From Nocardioides caldifontis (GTDB taxonomy: Bacteria > Actinomycetota > Actinomycetes > Propionibacteriales > Nocardioidaceae), in assembly GCF_008087345.1 (NCBI RefSeq), contig NZ_VHIB01000008.1:124001-188000 (forward strand): a stretch of 64,000 nucleotides of DNA, in the 5' to 3' direction. The position numbers and the translations under genes are program-made. Below are positions 1 to 9,919 of this stretch, one piece after another. Below the pieces are notes generated by a model, which searched no databases, was not told the origin of the DNA, and was given only the letters and a program-made list of their open reading frames with translations. Within the stretch, counting starts at the first letter, position 1. Every line of letters begins with the position of its first letter.

Positions 1-1542
<1,542 letters not shown>

Positions 1543-1630
1543 CACCGTCTCCTGTCCTCGTCCTGCACTGGTGCGACCCCCAGCGCTTACCCATCTTGCC
1601 GCTCGCGTCAACGCACCCGCCGAGCACTTC

Positions 1631-1658
1631 TCTTGACGTCAAGATACATGACGTCAAG
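1631..1658 (-). promoter_or_regulatory. Tandem palindromic operator in the aconitase promoter
   Basis: A perfect 14-bp palindrome TCTTGACGTCAAGA lies at 1631-1644. A second, less perfect copy with core TGACGTCA is centred 15 bp away (CATGACGTCAAG, 1647-1658). Read towards acnA, TATCTT (1646-1641) is a plausible -10 that sits inside the first palindrome, so a bound regulator would block RNA polymerase. The cognate regulator is not identified. Confidence 0.6.
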
Positions 1659-1676
1659 CAAAAGCGGCAGGCGGGG

Positions 1677-2834
1677 TCAGCGGCGGGTGAACGTGCCAAC
1701 GACCTCGACGTGCTGCGTCATCGGGAAGAGGTCGAAGGCCCGGAGCCCGGCCAGCTCGTAGCCGGCCTCCGCGAGCAGCGCGGTGTCGCGCCCGAACGCC
1801 GCCGGGTCGCAGGCCACGTGCACGACCGTGCGCGGGCGTCGGGCCGCCAGCTGCGCGACCACGGCCCGCTTCGCCCCCTCGCGCGGGGGATCCAGCACCA
1901 CGACGTCCACGGCTGTGTCCACGGCGTCGTGCGGGGCGCGCTGCAGGACCCTCGCCACCGGGCCGCGCACCACCTCCACCCACGGGTACGACGCGAGGTT
2001 GGCGCGGGCGTGGTCCACGGCGGCCCGGTCCCCCTCGACCGCGAGGACGTGGCCCCGCTCCCCCGCCGCCTCGGCGAGCGGCGCGGTGAAGAGCCCGACG
2101 CCGCAGTACAGGTCGACCACCCGGTCGCCCTCGCGGACCCCGGCTCCCTCGAGCACGGCGGTCACCAGCGTCTCGGGCGCCCCCTGGTGCACCTGCCAGA
2201 ACCCGTCCTCCGCCACGTCGTACCGGCGGCCGAGGACGACCTCGGTGAGAACGTTCCCGGAGCGCGGCTCGCCCTCGACCGCCACGTGCGCGCCCGGCGC
2301 CTGCAGCAGGCAGTCGTCGACCGGCACGACCCGGTGGGAGCGGTGCGCCCGCAGCCCGAGCCGCCCCTCGCCGGCCGGGTGGAACCGCATCCGGGTGCGG
2401 TAGCGCAGTCCGTCGTCGTCGCCGGGCACGCCCTCGACGACCACGTCCCGGTGGATGCCGGCGAGCCGGCGAAGCTGCTCGGCCACCACCTCGCCCTTGA
2501 GCCGCCGCTGCGCCGCGACGGTGAGGTGCTGGAAGTCGCAGCCGCCGCACCGGCCGGGGCCGGCGTAGGAGCACGGCGGGACCACGCGGTCGGGCGAGGG
2601 CCGGTGCACCTCGACGGCGTCGGCGCGGAGGAACCGGTCGCCGACCCGGCCCTCGGTGACCTCGACCGTCACCCGCTCTCCCGGCGCGGTGTGGCGGACG
2701 AACACCACCGTGCCCCCCACCTCCGGCACCTCCTCGGGCAGCCGGGCGACGCAGTGGCCACCGTGGGCCACCCGGTCGACCTCCACGTCGTACCGCTCGC
2801 CGACGAGGTCCCGCCCCGACGGACGCGCGGTCAC
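1677..2834 (-). CDS. Class I SAM-dependent RNA methyltransferase, TrmA/RlmD type
   Basis: 385 aa, predicted to methylate C5 of a uracil in rRNA or tRNA. An N-terminal TRAM-like region (about 1-65) is followed by a cysteine cluster (CSYAGPGRCGGCDFQH) typical of the Fe-S bearing RlmD/RumA branch. The SAM site is VVDLYCGVGLFT, then VVLDPPREG and the catalytic-cysteine loop VACDP, where the family usually has SCNP. The GTG start at 2834 overlaps the stop of the upstream permease as GTGA, so the two are co-translated. The frame stays open far upstream, but that extension lies inside the permease gene. Substrate (23S rRNA versus tRNA) is not resolvable here. Confidence 0.9.
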   Translation of the reverse strand: MTARPSGRDLVGERYDVEVDRVAHGGHCVARLPEEVPEVGGTVVFVRHTAPGERVTVEVTEGRVGDRFLRADAVEVHRPSPDRVVPPCSYAGPGRCGGCDFQHLTVAAQRRLKGEVVAEQLRRLAGIHRDVVVEGVPGDDDGLRYRTRMRFHPAGEGRLGLRAHRSHRVVPVDDCLLQAPGAHVAVEGEPRSGNVLTEVVLGRRYDVAEDGFWQVHQGAPETLVTAVLEGAGVREGDRVVDLYCGVGLFTAPLAEAAGERGHVLAVEGDRAAVDHARANLASYPWVEVVRGPVARVLQRAPHDAVDTAVDVVVLDPPREGAKRAVVAQLAARRPRTVVHVACDPAAFGRDTALLAEAGYELAGLRAFDLFPMTQHVEVVGTFTRR

Positions 2835-4870
2835 GTGTCCCGCCGCCGGTTCTCCGACCAGGGGCCGTAGGCACGGCTCGCCTTCATCGCCTCCTCCTGC
2901 CGCAGCGCCCGCTCCTCGCCGATCCGGGACGAGCGCAGCTGGTAGGGCACCGAGGTCATCATCACGCCGGGGGTGAAGAGCAGCCGGGTCTTCAGCCGCA
3001 GCGCGGTCTGGTTGTGGAGCAGCTGCTCCCACCAGCGGCCGACGACGTACTCGGGGATGAACACCGCCACGACGCCGCGAGGCTGCGCCTTCCGGATCGC
3101 CTTGGCGTACTCGACGATCGGCCGGATGATCTCGCGGTAGGGCGAGTCGAGGATCTTCAGCGGCACGTCGATGCCGCGCCGGTCCCACTCCTCGACGATC
3201 CGGTCCCGGTCGACCGGGTCGGTGGCGACGAGCACCGCCTCGAGCACGTTGGGGCGGCTCGCCTTCGCGTAGGCGAGCGCCCGCATCGTCGGCTTGTGCA
3301 CCTTGCTGACCAGGACGATCGCGTGCACCCGGGTCGGCAGCACCTGGTCGTCGGCCTCGATCGCGAGCTCCTCGGCCACCGTGTCGTAGTGGCGCCGGAT
3401 CGACTTCATGATCATGAAGAAGGTGCCCATCGCGAGGATCGCGATCCACGCGCCGGCGAGGAACTTGGTGACCAGCACGATGACGAGCACCAGCCCGGTC
3501 ATCCCGAGCCCGAAGGCGTTGATCGCCCGCGAGCGCACCATCCGCCGCCGCGCCACGGGGTCGACCTCGGTCCGGAGGTGCCGGGTCCAGTGCCGGATCA
3601 TCCCGAGCTGGCTGAGCGTGAAGGACACGAAGACGCCGACGATGTAGAGCTGGATGAGCCGCGTGGTCTGGGCGTCGAAGACCACGACCAGCACCATCGC
3701 GAACACCGCGAGGATCAGGATCCCGTTGCTGTAGGCGAGGCGGTCGCCACGGGAGGCGAGCTGGCGCGGCAGGTAGCCGTCCTTCGCGAGGATCGAGGCG
3801 AGCACCGGGAAGCCGTTGAAGGCGGTGTTGGCGGCCAGCACCAGGATCACGCCGGTCATCGCGATCACGAAGTAGAACGCCGGGTCGAAGTGGTCGAAGA
3901 CGCCCCGCGCGATCTGGGCGATCACCGTGTGCTGGTCGTAGCCCTCGGGGAGCGGCGACCCGTCGGCCTGCACGAGCCGGTCGAGGTGGTGGGGGTCGAC
4001 GTACTTCAGCCCCATGTCCCGGGCCAGCGTGATGATGCTCAGGATCATCGCGATGGAGAGAGCGCCCAGCATCAGCAGGGTCGTCGCGGCGTTGGCGCTC
4101 TTCGGCTTCCGGAAGGCCGGCACCCCGTTGGAGATCGCCTCGACGCCGGTCAGCGCGGCGCAGCCGGAGGAGAAGGCCCGGGCCAGCAGGAACACCAGCG
4201 CGACCGTGGTGATGGTGTCCTCGTAGCCCGCCTGCGGGACGATCTCCAGCCCTGCGGACTCGACCTCCGGGAGGGTGCCGAGCAGGTCCCGGCCCAGCCC
4301 CCAGGCGGCCATCCCGAAGATCGCCACCATGAAGCCGTAGGTCGGGATCGCGAACCAGGTCCCCGACTCGCGGACGCCGCGCAGGTTGAGCGCGGCCAGC
4401 GCGAGGATCAGCAGGCAGGCGTACGTCGGCTCGTGCCCGTTGACGAAGTCCAGGGCCGCGCCGGCGTTGTCCACGCCGGCCGAGATCGACACCGCCACGG
4501 TCAGGACGTAGTCGACGAGCAGCGCCGAGGCCACGGTGGTCCCTGCGGTCCGGCCGAGGTTGACCGTGGCGACCTCGTAGTCGCCGCCGCCGCTGGGGTA
4601 GGCGCGCACGTTCTGCCGGTACGACGCCACCACGGTGAGCATCACCAGCGCGACCGCGAGGGCGACCTTCCAGGAGTAGGCGTAGGCGGTGGCCCCACCG
4701 GCCGCGGCCAGCACCAGGAAGACCTCGTCCGGGGCGTAGGCCACCGACGACAACGCGTCGCTGGCGAAGACGGGCAGCGCGACGCGCTTGGGCAGGAGGG
4801 TCTCCCCGAGCTGAGAGGAGCGGAGCTTCCTGCCCACGATGATGCGCTTGGCGACGTCGGCGAGGGCCAC
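2831..4870 (-). CDS. APC superfamily amino-acid permease
   Basis: 679 aa, about 12 membrane spans plus a soluble C-terminal domain of roughly 170 residues that resembles a universal-stress-like fold. The N-terminal block KRIIVGRKLRSSQLGETLLP and FASDALSSVAYAP is characteristic of this permease family (COG0531). The frame extends upstream across trkA on the other strand, but a -10 TAGCCT ending 8 nt before GTG 4870 and the family start position argue for this start; ATG 4918 is the alternative. Substrate unknown. It is divergent from two TrkA-type genes, a common pairing that may reflect K+- or nucleotide-linked control (inference). Confidence 0.9.
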   Translation of the reverse strand: MALADVAKRIIVGRKLRSSQLGETLLPKRVALPVFASDALSSVAYAPDEVFLVLAAAGGATAYAYSWKVALAVALVMLTVVASYRQNVRAYPSGGGDYEVATVNLGRTAGTTVASALLVDYVLTVAVSISAGVDNAGAALDFVNGHEPTYACLLILALAALNLRGVRESGTWFAIPTYGFMVAIFGMAAWGLGRDLLGTLPEVESAGLEIVPQAGYEDTITTVALVFLLARAFSSGCAALTGVEAISNGVPAFRKPKSANAATTLLMLGALSIAMILSIITLARDMGLKYVDPHHLDRLVQADGSPLPEGYDQHTVIAQIARGVFDHFDPAFYFVIAMTGVILVLAANTAFNGFPVLASILAKDGYLPRQLASRGDRLAYSNGILILAVFAMVLVVVFDAQTTRLIQLYIVGVFVSFTLSQLGMIRHWTRHLRTEVDPVARRRMVRSRAINAFGLGMTGLVLVIVLVTKFLAGAWIAILAMGTFFMIMKSIRRHYDTVAEELAIEADDQVLPTRVHAIVLVSKVHKPTMRALAYAKASRPNVLEAVLVATDPVDRDRIVEEWDRRGIDVPLKILDSPYREIIRPIVEYAKAIRKAQPRGVVAVFIPEYVVGRWWEQLLHNQTALRLKTRLLFTPGVMMTSVPYQLRSSRIGEERALRQEEAMKASRAYGPWSENRRRDT

Positions 4871-4878
4871 GAGCGTCA

Positions 4879-4884
4879 AGGCTA
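4879..4884 (-). promoter_or_regulatory. -10 element of the APC permease gene
   Basis: TAGCCT, 8 nt before GTG 4870; predicts a leaderless mRNA and decides the start. Confidence 0.55.
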
Positions 4885-4953
4885 GGTCATGGGCCGAGCG
4901 CGTCGGCTCCGCCGCCATGCTGCCGGCGGACCTAGCGGCCGGGCGCGTCGGTG

Positions 4954-4959
4954 TAGCGT
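4954..4959 (+). promoter_or_regulatory. -10 element of the first trkA gene
   Basis: TAGCGT, 7 nt before GTG 4967. Confidence 0.6.
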
Positions 4960-4966
4960 TCCCCGC

Positions 4967-5629
4967 GTGCACGTCGTGATCATGGGTTGCGGCCGCGTCG
5001 GAAGCACCCTGGCGCGGAGCCTCGAGGACCGCGGCCACTCGGTCTCGGTGATCGACAACAACGCCGACGCCTTCCGCCGCCTCGGCCCCACCTTCGCCGG
5101 CACCAAGGTGCTCGGCATCGGATTCGACCAGAAGGTGCTCGAAGAGGCCGGCATCGACAAGGCCGACGCCTTCGCCGCGGTCTCCTCCGGCGACAACTCG
5201 AACATCATCGCCGCCCGGGTGGCGCGCGAGACCTTCGGCATCCAGATGGTCGTCGCCCGGATCTACGATCCCGGCCGCGCCGAGGTCTACCAGCGGCTCG
5301 GCATCACCACCGTCGCCACGGTGAAGTGGACGGCCGACCAGGTGCTCCGCCGGCTGCTGCCGGTCGGCGCGGAGCCCGACTTCCGTGACCCCAGCGGCAC
5401 GATCCGGCTCGACGCGATCGCCGTCAACGAGCGGTGGACCGGCCAGCGGACGGTGGTCTTCCAGGAGCAGTCCGGCAGCCGCATCGCATGGGTCGACCGG
5501 CTCGGCGAGGGGGTCCTGCCGACCCGCGACAGCGTCCTGCAGGAGGGCGACATCATGCACCTGGTGATGCGTGAGGAGAACGCCGAGCAGGTGCTCCGCG
5601 TGTTCGAGCGCGGACCGGAGGTCGACTGA
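4967..5629 (+). CDS. trkA: TrkA-type K+ channel/transporter regulatory subunit (first copy)
   Basis: 220 aa cytoplasmic RCK protein. The Rossmann fold opens with IMGCGRVGSTLARSLEDRG, a GxGxxG nucleotide-binding loop followed by an acidic residue in VIDNN. A TrkA-C domain occupies about residues 140-215. Such proteins bind NAD(H) or cyclic nucleotides and gate K+ uptake. Its stop overlaps the next trkA start by one base (TGATG), so the two form a coupled pair like CeoB/CeoC of mycobacteria. An upstream in-frame ATG exists at 4889, but the -10 at 4954-4959 would then lie inside the gene. No Trk membrane subunit is present in the window. Confidence 0.93.
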   Translation: MHVVIMGCGRVGSTLARSLEDRGHSVSVIDNNADAFRRLGPTFAGTKVLGIGFDQKVLEEAGIDKADAFAAVSSGDNSNIIAARVARETFGIQMVVARIYDPGRAEVYQRLGITTVATVKWTADQVLRRLLPVGAEPDFRDPSGTIRLDAIAVNERWTGQRTVVFQEQSGSRIAWVDRLGEGVLPTRDSVLQEGDIMHLVMREENAEQVLRVFERGPEVD

Positions 5630-6294
5630 TGCGCGTGGCCATCGCCGGGGCCGGGGCCGTCGGCCGCTCCATCGCCCGCGAGCTGATCGAGAACGGCCAC
5701 AAGGTCCTGCTCATCGACAAGGAGCCGTCCTCGATCCGTCCCGAGCGGGTCCCCGACGCCGAGTGGCTGCTCGCCGACTCCTGCGAGCTCTCCTCCCTCG
5801 AGGAGGCCCGGCTCGAGACCTGCGACGTGGTGATCGCCGCGACCGGTGACGACAAGGTGAACCTGGTGACCTCGCTGCTGGCGAAGACCGAGTTCGCCGT
5901 CCCGCGGACGGTCGGCCGGGTCAACCACCCGAACAACGAGTGGCTGTTCACCGAGGCGTGGGGTGTCGACGTCAACGTGTCGACGCCGCGGATCATGTCG
6001 GCGCTCGTCGAGGAGGCGGTGACCGTCGGCGACGTCGTGCGGCTGTTCACCTTCCGCCAGGGCAACGCCAACCTCGTCGAGATGACGCTCCCCGCGGACT
6101 CCCCCTACGTCGGCAAGCCCAGCGGGCTCATCCCGTGGCCGGAGAACTGCCGGCTGGTGACGATCCTCCGCGACGGCATGGTCTACACCCCCGACGCCGA
6201 GCAGCCGATCGAGGTCGGCGACGAACTGCTGTTCGTGGCCGCCCCGGAGGCCGAGGCGGAGCTCGACCAGCTGCTCAACCCCGCTCGGCAGTAG
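5629..6294 (+). CDS. trkA: TrkA-type K+ channel/transporter regulatory subunit (second copy)
   Basis: 221 aa, same two-domain RCK layout as the preceding gene: IAGAGAVGRSIARELIENG nucleotide-binding loop at the N-terminus, VLLIDKE acidic strand, and a TrkA-C domain from about residue 140 ending near the C-terminus. Translation is coupled to the upstream copy. The last 20 bp overlap the convergent DUF3159 gene on the other strand. The two copies probably form a hetero-oligomeric gating ring (inference from family behaviour). Confidence 0.93.
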   Translation: MRVAIAGAGAVGRSIARELIENGHKVLLIDKEPSSIRPERVPDAEWLLADSCELSSLEEARLETCDVVIAATGDDKVNLVTSLLAKTEFAVPRTVGRVNHPNNEWLFTEAWGVDVNVSTPRIMSALVEEAVTVGDVVRLFTFRQGNANLVEMTLPADSPYVGKPSGLIPWPENCRLVTILRDGMVYTPDAEQPIEVGDELLFVAAPEAEAELDQLLNPARQ

Positions 6295-7048
6295 CCCCGT
6301 CCGCGGTCCCGTCCTGGCTGACCGGCGTCCGGTTGCGGGCCAGCAGCCACACCATCACGGCCAGGGCCGAGAGCTGGAGCGGCCACCCCATCGCGACGCG
6401 GGCGAGCCCGAGCGCGGCGACGTAGCCGTCGGCGTTGTCCGCGGCCTTGCCGCCGAGGTAGATCGGCAGCTGCACGAGCACCCGCAGGACGCAGGGCACC
6501 ACCAGCACCCAGGTGAGCCGGCTGCAGAGCTTGACGATCTGCGGGTCCTGGCGCCACTCGGTGGGGTCGTCGGAGACCGCGCCGACGAGCAGCCCCACCA
6601 CGGGCCAGCGGGCCAGGATGCTCAGCACCATGCCGACCGCGTAGGCCGCGTTGTAGATCAGCCCCGGCAGGAAGTAGGCCAGCGCCTGCTGCGACTGGTC
6701 ACCGCCGTTGCGCCCGCCCAGCCAGACGAAGAAGCAGCCGACGCCGATGCCGACGAGGGCGTTGAAGACGTACTGCACCGTCGACCGCTGCACGATCCGG
6801 GCGAGCAGCGCGACCAGCACGATCGAGACGCTGAACCCGATCGCCAGCCGGATCTCCTTGGTGGCGACGTAGGTGAAGGTGAAGGTGATCGTCGGGGCGG
6901 CGGCCTCGACCATCCCCCGGCGGCCGCCGAGGGCCCGGGCCAGCTGGCGTCGTACGGCGGCCTCGACGGTGTCGGCGCCGACGTGGTGGTGCTTCTCCGC
7001 CGGAGGGTCGGCGAGTGCCTGCTCGCTGGGGGTCGGCTCGCCGCTCAT
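6275..7048 (-). CDS. DUF3159 integral membrane protein
   Basis: 257 aa. After a charged N-terminus (to about residue 40) there are roughly six hydrophobic spans, e.g. FSVSIVLVALLA, YVFNALVGIGVGCFFVWL and SALAVMVWLLA. The family is restricted to actinobacteria and has no assigned function. The ATG at 7048 overlaps the stop of the OB-fold gene as TGATG, so both are made from one mRNA. The 3' end overlaps the convergent trkA by 20 bp. Confidence 0.85.
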   Translation of the reverse strand: MSGEPTPSEQALADPPAEKHHHVGADTVEAAVRRQLARALGGRRGMVEAAAPTITFTFTYVATKEIRLAIGFSVSIVLVALLARIVQRSTVQYVFNALVGIGVGCFFVWLGGRNGGDQSQQALAYFLPGLIYNAAYAVGMVLSILARWPVVGLLVGAVSDDPTEWRQDPQIVKLCSRLTWVLVVPCVLRVLVQLPIYLGGKAADNADGYVAALGLARVAMGWPLQLSALAVMVWLLARNRTPVSQDGTADGATAERG

Positions 7049-7413
7049 CAGTACCGCAGCTCGTATCGCGGGTTGTACATGACGCGGTGGCCGCCCTGCG
7101 TGCCGATGCGCCCCTCGACCTTGACCGCGCGCCCGGGCTCGATGCCGACGATCCGCCGGCGCCCCAGCCAGATGACGGTGATCGTGGAGCTGCCGTCGTA
7201 GAGCTCCGCCTCGAGGGCCGGGACCCCGCCACGGGGCCGCAGCGTCACCGTGCGCAGCACGCCCTGGAGCGAGACCCGCTCCCGGTCGTCAGCCTCCACG
7301 ATGGGGCAGCAACCGGCCTGGACGGTGGTGTTCTGGAGCTCCCGGTCGTCCCGGACGGTGGTGCTGGCCCAGCGGTTGAGGCTGGACCGGAGGCGGTCCG
7401 ACACGTGTCTCAC
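7048..7413 (-). CDS. OB-fold nucleic-acid-binding protein
   Basis: 121 aa. The core from about residue 40 (RVSLQGVLRTVTLRP ... ALEAELYDGSSTITVIWLGR ... IEPGRAVKVEGRI) has the strand pattern of an OB-fold as in RecG/tRNA-anticodon-type domains; a nucleic-acid ligand is an inference. GTG 7413 is chosen because a -10 TACGCT ends 7 nt before it. It is coupled to DUF3159 downstream and follows dut and DUF3710, an order I recall as conserved in actinobacteria. Confidence 0.82.
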   Translation of the reverse strand: MRHVSDRLRSSLNRWASTTVRDDRELQNTTVQAGCCPIVEADDRERVSLQGVLRTVTLRPRGGVPALEAELYDGSSTITVIWLGRRRIVGIEPGRAVKVEGRIGTQGGHRVMYNPRYELRY

Positions 7414-7420
7414 AGAACCC

Positions 7421-7426
7421 AGCGTA
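7421..7426 (-). promoter_or_regulatory. -10 element of the OB-fold gene
   Basis: TACGCT, 7 nt before GTG 7413; identical hexamer and spacing to the dut promoter. Confidence 0.6.
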
Positions 7427-7436
7427 GACCGTGCGC

Positions 7437-8078
7437 TCAGCCCATGCGGCGGGCACCGGAAGGCAGCTTGAGGGGCAGCGGGTCGCCTGGCGCCATCGGC
7501 TCGCTGCCGCGGGTGACCACGACCTTCCTCAGGGTGCGCTCGAGCAGCCCCTCCGGGTCGTACGCCGCGGCGGGCCTGCCGAACATCGTCACCCGGAGCA
7601 TCCAGCGGGGTCCGGCGATGCCCATCACCACCGACTGCTGGGTGCCGCGCCGGCCCTCGCTGTCGACGACCGGCATGGTCAGCTGCAGCGCCGGGCCGTA
7701 GGGCCCCTCGACCTCCTCGGCCGAACCGCCGTGGCGCGAGGCCTCCTCGACGAGCCGCGGGCGCAGCTCGTCCCACAGCTCCTCGTTGCGGGCCGAGGCG
7801 AAGGCACGCAGCTCCATCGCGCCGTCCTGCGCGACCAGCATCACCGCCTGCACCTGCTGGCTGGCCTCGTCGACCTGGAGCCGGAGCTCGACCTCGGGGT
7901 GGCCCTCGATCGAGAGCGCGCCGAGGTCGGCGCGGGTCTCGTCGTCCTCCTCGACGGTGAGCTCCGAGGAGTCCCAGGGCCCGTCGGAGCGGTGGCCGGG
8001 CGCCGTGGGCGCCGCCGCCTCCTCGACCGCCTCGGCCGGCTCCGCGCTGTCCGCGGCCTGCTTCCTGCGCAACCTCAT
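7437..8078 (-). CDS. DUF3710 domain-containing protein
   Basis: 213 aa soluble protein. The first 50 residues are acidic and probably disordered (AEPAEAVEEAAAP, VEEDDETRADLG). The DUF3710 core follows, with VELRLQVDEASQQVQAVMLV and RWMLRVTMFGRPA. It starts 7 nt after the dut stop, so it is in the dut operon. No biochemical function is established for the family. A phosphoryl or nucleotide link is suggested only by the neighbour. Confidence 0.85.
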   Translation of the reverse strand: MRLRRKQAADSAEPAEAVEEAAAPTAPGHRSDGPWDSSELTVEEDDETRADLGALSIEGHPEVELRLQVDEASQQVQAVMLVAQDGAMELRAFASARNEELWDELRPRLVEEASRHGGSAEEVEGPYGPALQLTMPVVDSEGRRGTQQSVVMGIAGPRWMLRVTMFGRPAAAYDPEGLLERTLRKVVVTRGSEPMAPGDPLPLKLPSGARRMG

Positions 8079-8085
8079 ACGGGGA

Positions 8086-8583
8086 TCACCCGTTCCTCTC
8101 GCCGTTCACGTCCTCGGGGAGGTCGAAGCCTCCGGTGGAGCCGTACCCACCCGCGCCGCGCGCCGACACCGGCAGCTCGTCGACCTCGACGAACCGGGCG
8201 TGCTCGACCCGCTGCACGACCAGCTGGGCGATCCGGTCCCCGCGGCGCAGCCGGACCGGCACCCGAGGGTCGAGGTTCACCAGCGCCACCTTGACCTCCC
8301 CGCGGTATCCGGCGTCGACGGTGCCGGGCGCGTTGACGATCGACAGCCCGCTGCGGGCCGCCAGCCCGGACCGCGGGTGCACGAGCCCGACGTACCCCAG
8401 GGGGAGGGCGAGGCTGATCCCCGTCGGCACCAGGGCCCGCTCCCCCGGCTCGAGCCGGACGTCGACGGTCGTGGTCAGGTCCGCGCCGGCGTCGCCGGGG
8501 TGGGCGTACGACGGGAGCGGCACGCCGGGGTCGAGCCGCACGATCTGCACCTGCACGCCGTCGTGCTCGCCTCGCCCGTCCAT
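8086..8583 (-). CDS. dut: dUTP diphosphatase
   Basis: 165 aa. Hydrolyses dUTP to dUMP and PPi, limiting uracil in DNA and feeding dTMP synthesis. All trimeric dUTPase motifs are visible: HPGDAGADL (motif 1), [12 protein letters not shown] (2), [13 protein letters not shown] (3), [11 protein letters not shown] (4) and the C-terminal [10 protein letters not shown] (5). The length is slightly above the usual 145-155. ATG 8583 lies 7 nt after a TACGCT -10. It heads an operon with DUF3710. Confidence 0.96.
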   Translation of the reverse strand: MDGRGEHDGVQVQIVRLDPGVPLPSYAHPGDAGADLTTTVDVRLEPGERALVPTGISLALPLGYVGLVHPRSGLAARSGLSIVNAPGTVDAGYRGEVKVALVNLDPRVPVRLRRGDRIAQLVVQRVEHARFVEVDELPVSARGAGGYGSTGGFDLPEDVNGERNG

Positions 8584-8590
8584 GGGGGTC

Positions 8591-8596
8591 AGCGTA
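8591..8596 (-). promoter_or_regulatory. -10 element of dut
   Basis: TACGCT, 7 nt before ATG 8583. Confidence 0.6.
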
Positions 8597-8630
8597 GGAG
8601 CCCGGGAGCGCCGCCCACCCGCCCGGGTGA

Positions 8631-8636
8631 CACAAT
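8631..8636 (+). promoter_or_regulatory. -10 element of the DUF3093 gene
   Basis: CACAAT, 7 nt before GTG 8644; divergent from dut across a 60-bp gap. Confidence 0.5.
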
Positions 8637-8643
8637 TCGGCCC

Positions 8644-9126
8644 GTGCCGCCCCAGACCCCGACCTCCTCGACGTTCTACGAGGAGCGGCTCCGGGTGCCG
8701 CTGCGCTGGTGGGCGGTCGCGACGATGTTCTGGGTCTCGCTGCTGCTCGCGTTCCTGGTCGCGCTCCCCGCCGCGGCCGCGCTGCTCTTCGCCGGCGCCC
8801 TGGGCGCCGCCGTGGTCGCCCTGCTCGTGTCGTACGGCGGCGCGGTGGTCGGCATCGCCGACGGGGTGTTCCGCGCCGGCCGCGCCCGGATCCCGGTCCA
8901 CCTGCTGGCCGACCCGCGGCCGCTGGACGCCGACCGGGCGCGCGCCGTGGCCGGCATCGAGGCCGACGCCCGTGCCTACCTGCTGCTCCGCCCCTACGTG
9001 CGCGAGGCGGTGCAGGTGCGGGTCGTCGACGCGGCGGACCCGACGCCGTACTGGCTGGTGGCCACCCGCCACCCGGCGCTGCTCGCCGAGGAGCTCTCGG
9101 CGGCGATCGCCGGGTCCCGGGGGTAG
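8644..9126 (+). CDS. DUF3093 membrane protein
   Basis: 160 aa. Two long hydrophobic segments (about residues 20-70) with FYEERLRVP just before them, then a soluble domain ending in [19 protein letters not shown], the usual DUF3093 signature end. Actinobacterial family without known function. The neighbourhood with dut is conserved as far as I recall. The start follows from the -10 spacing; there is no Shine-Dalgarno. Confidence 0.85.
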   Translation: MPPQTPTSSTFYEERLRVPLRWWAVATMFWVSLLLAFLVALPAAAALLFAGALGAAVVALLVSYGGAVVGIADGVFRAGRARIPVHLLADPRPLDADRARAVAGIEADARAYLLLRPYVREAVQVRVVDAADPTPYWLVATRHPALLAEELSAAIAGSRG

Positions 9127-9177
9127 TCGGGGCGACGGTCGGGCAGGATGGCCCGGACCGGACGAGCAGGAGGACGA

Positions 9178-9447
9178 ATGTCGGGCAAGGCGCACAACGC
9201 GCTCGCACTGGCGAGCACCCTGGGGGCCACGGCCGCCGTCAAGAAGGCGGTCGACGCGACCTGGAAGCTGGGCTCGAAGGGCAAGGAGCCGCCGACCGAC
9301 CCGGCCGACCCGGACCTCGACCTGCGGGAGGCGATCCTCTTCGCGGTGCTCAGCGGCGCCGCGATCAGCGTGGCCCGGCTGTTCATCGCACGGAAGTTCG
9401 CGGTGAAGGAGCGGCGCGAGGAGCGGGTCCAGCGCGCGACGCGCTGA
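9178..9447 (+). CDS. DUF4235 small membrane-associated protein
   Basis: 89 aa, one hydrophobic stretch ([19 protein letters not shown]) preceded by a polar lysine-rich half and followed by a basic tail. This matches DUF4235, function unknown. ATG 9178 has a strong AGGAGG Shine-Dalgarno; an in-frame ATG at 9148 lacks one. Confidence 0.8.
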   Translation: MSGKAHNALALASTLGATAAVKKAVDATWKLGSKGKEPPTDPADPDLDLREAILFAVLSGAAISVARLFIARKFAVKERREERVQRATR

Positions 9448-9468
9448 TCCCCGCCCCCGTCGACGGGG

Positions 9469-9759
9469 TCAGGCGCAGTCGCGGCAGATCATCTTGTCGG
9501 CGTCGGCGAGCTGGCTGCGGTGGTGCACCAGGAAGCAGCTCATGCAGGTGAACTCGTCCTCCTGACGAGGCTTCACCTCGACCGCGAGCTCCTCGTGGGA
9601 GAGGTCCGCGCCGGGCAGCTCGAACGACTCGGCGGCTTCCGCCTCGTCCTCGTCGACCTTGCCGGAGTTCTTGTCGTGGCGCCGCGCCTTGAGCTCCTCG
9701 ATGCTCTCCTCGCCGGCTTCGTCGTCGGTCTTGCGCGGTGCGTCGTAATCAGTAGCCAT
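9469..9759 (-). CDS. DUF4193 domain-containing protein, putative zinc-binding
   Basis: 96 aa, very acidic first 70 residues, then CMSCFLVHHRSQL and CRDCA: two CxxC pairs at the C-terminus that would bind one zinc ion. The family is small and actinobacterial. Its neighbourhood and zinc ribbon suggest an RNA polymerase- or regulation-related role, but nothing in the sequence proves it. ATG 9759 has an AGGAG Shine-Dalgarno about 10 nt upstream. Confidence 0.85.
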   Translation of the reverse strand: MATDYDAPRKTDDEAGEESIEELKARRHDKNSGKVDEDEAEAAESFELPGADLSHEELAVEVKPRQEDEFTCMSCFLVHHRSQLADADKMICRDCA

Positions 9760-9919
9760 CGTGGTCGTCTCCTGCCCCGAGTCCAGCGTGGGTCACCCTT
9801 GCGAGCCCCCGTACAAGGTCTGCGGCGGCCCAGGTATTCCCGGGGCGCGTGGCGGATTGTGCACCATGCGTCCCCCCGCGTGCACGGCGGCTCCCTGTCA
9901 GCCCGGGATCGGCCCCCGA

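Noticed and set aside
1677-3449. 590-residue version of the RNA methyltransferase
   Set aside because: The extra N-terminus is out-of-frame permease sequence; the GTGA coupling identifies GTG 2834.
2831-5560. 909-residue version of the APC permease
   Set aside because: Would overlap trkA on the other strand by almost 600 bp; the family start and -10 support GTG 4870.
9780-9900. GGGAAT-like box upstream of DUF4193 as a second SigR promoter
   Set aside because: The matching -10 reads CTT rather than GTT at the 18-nt spacing.
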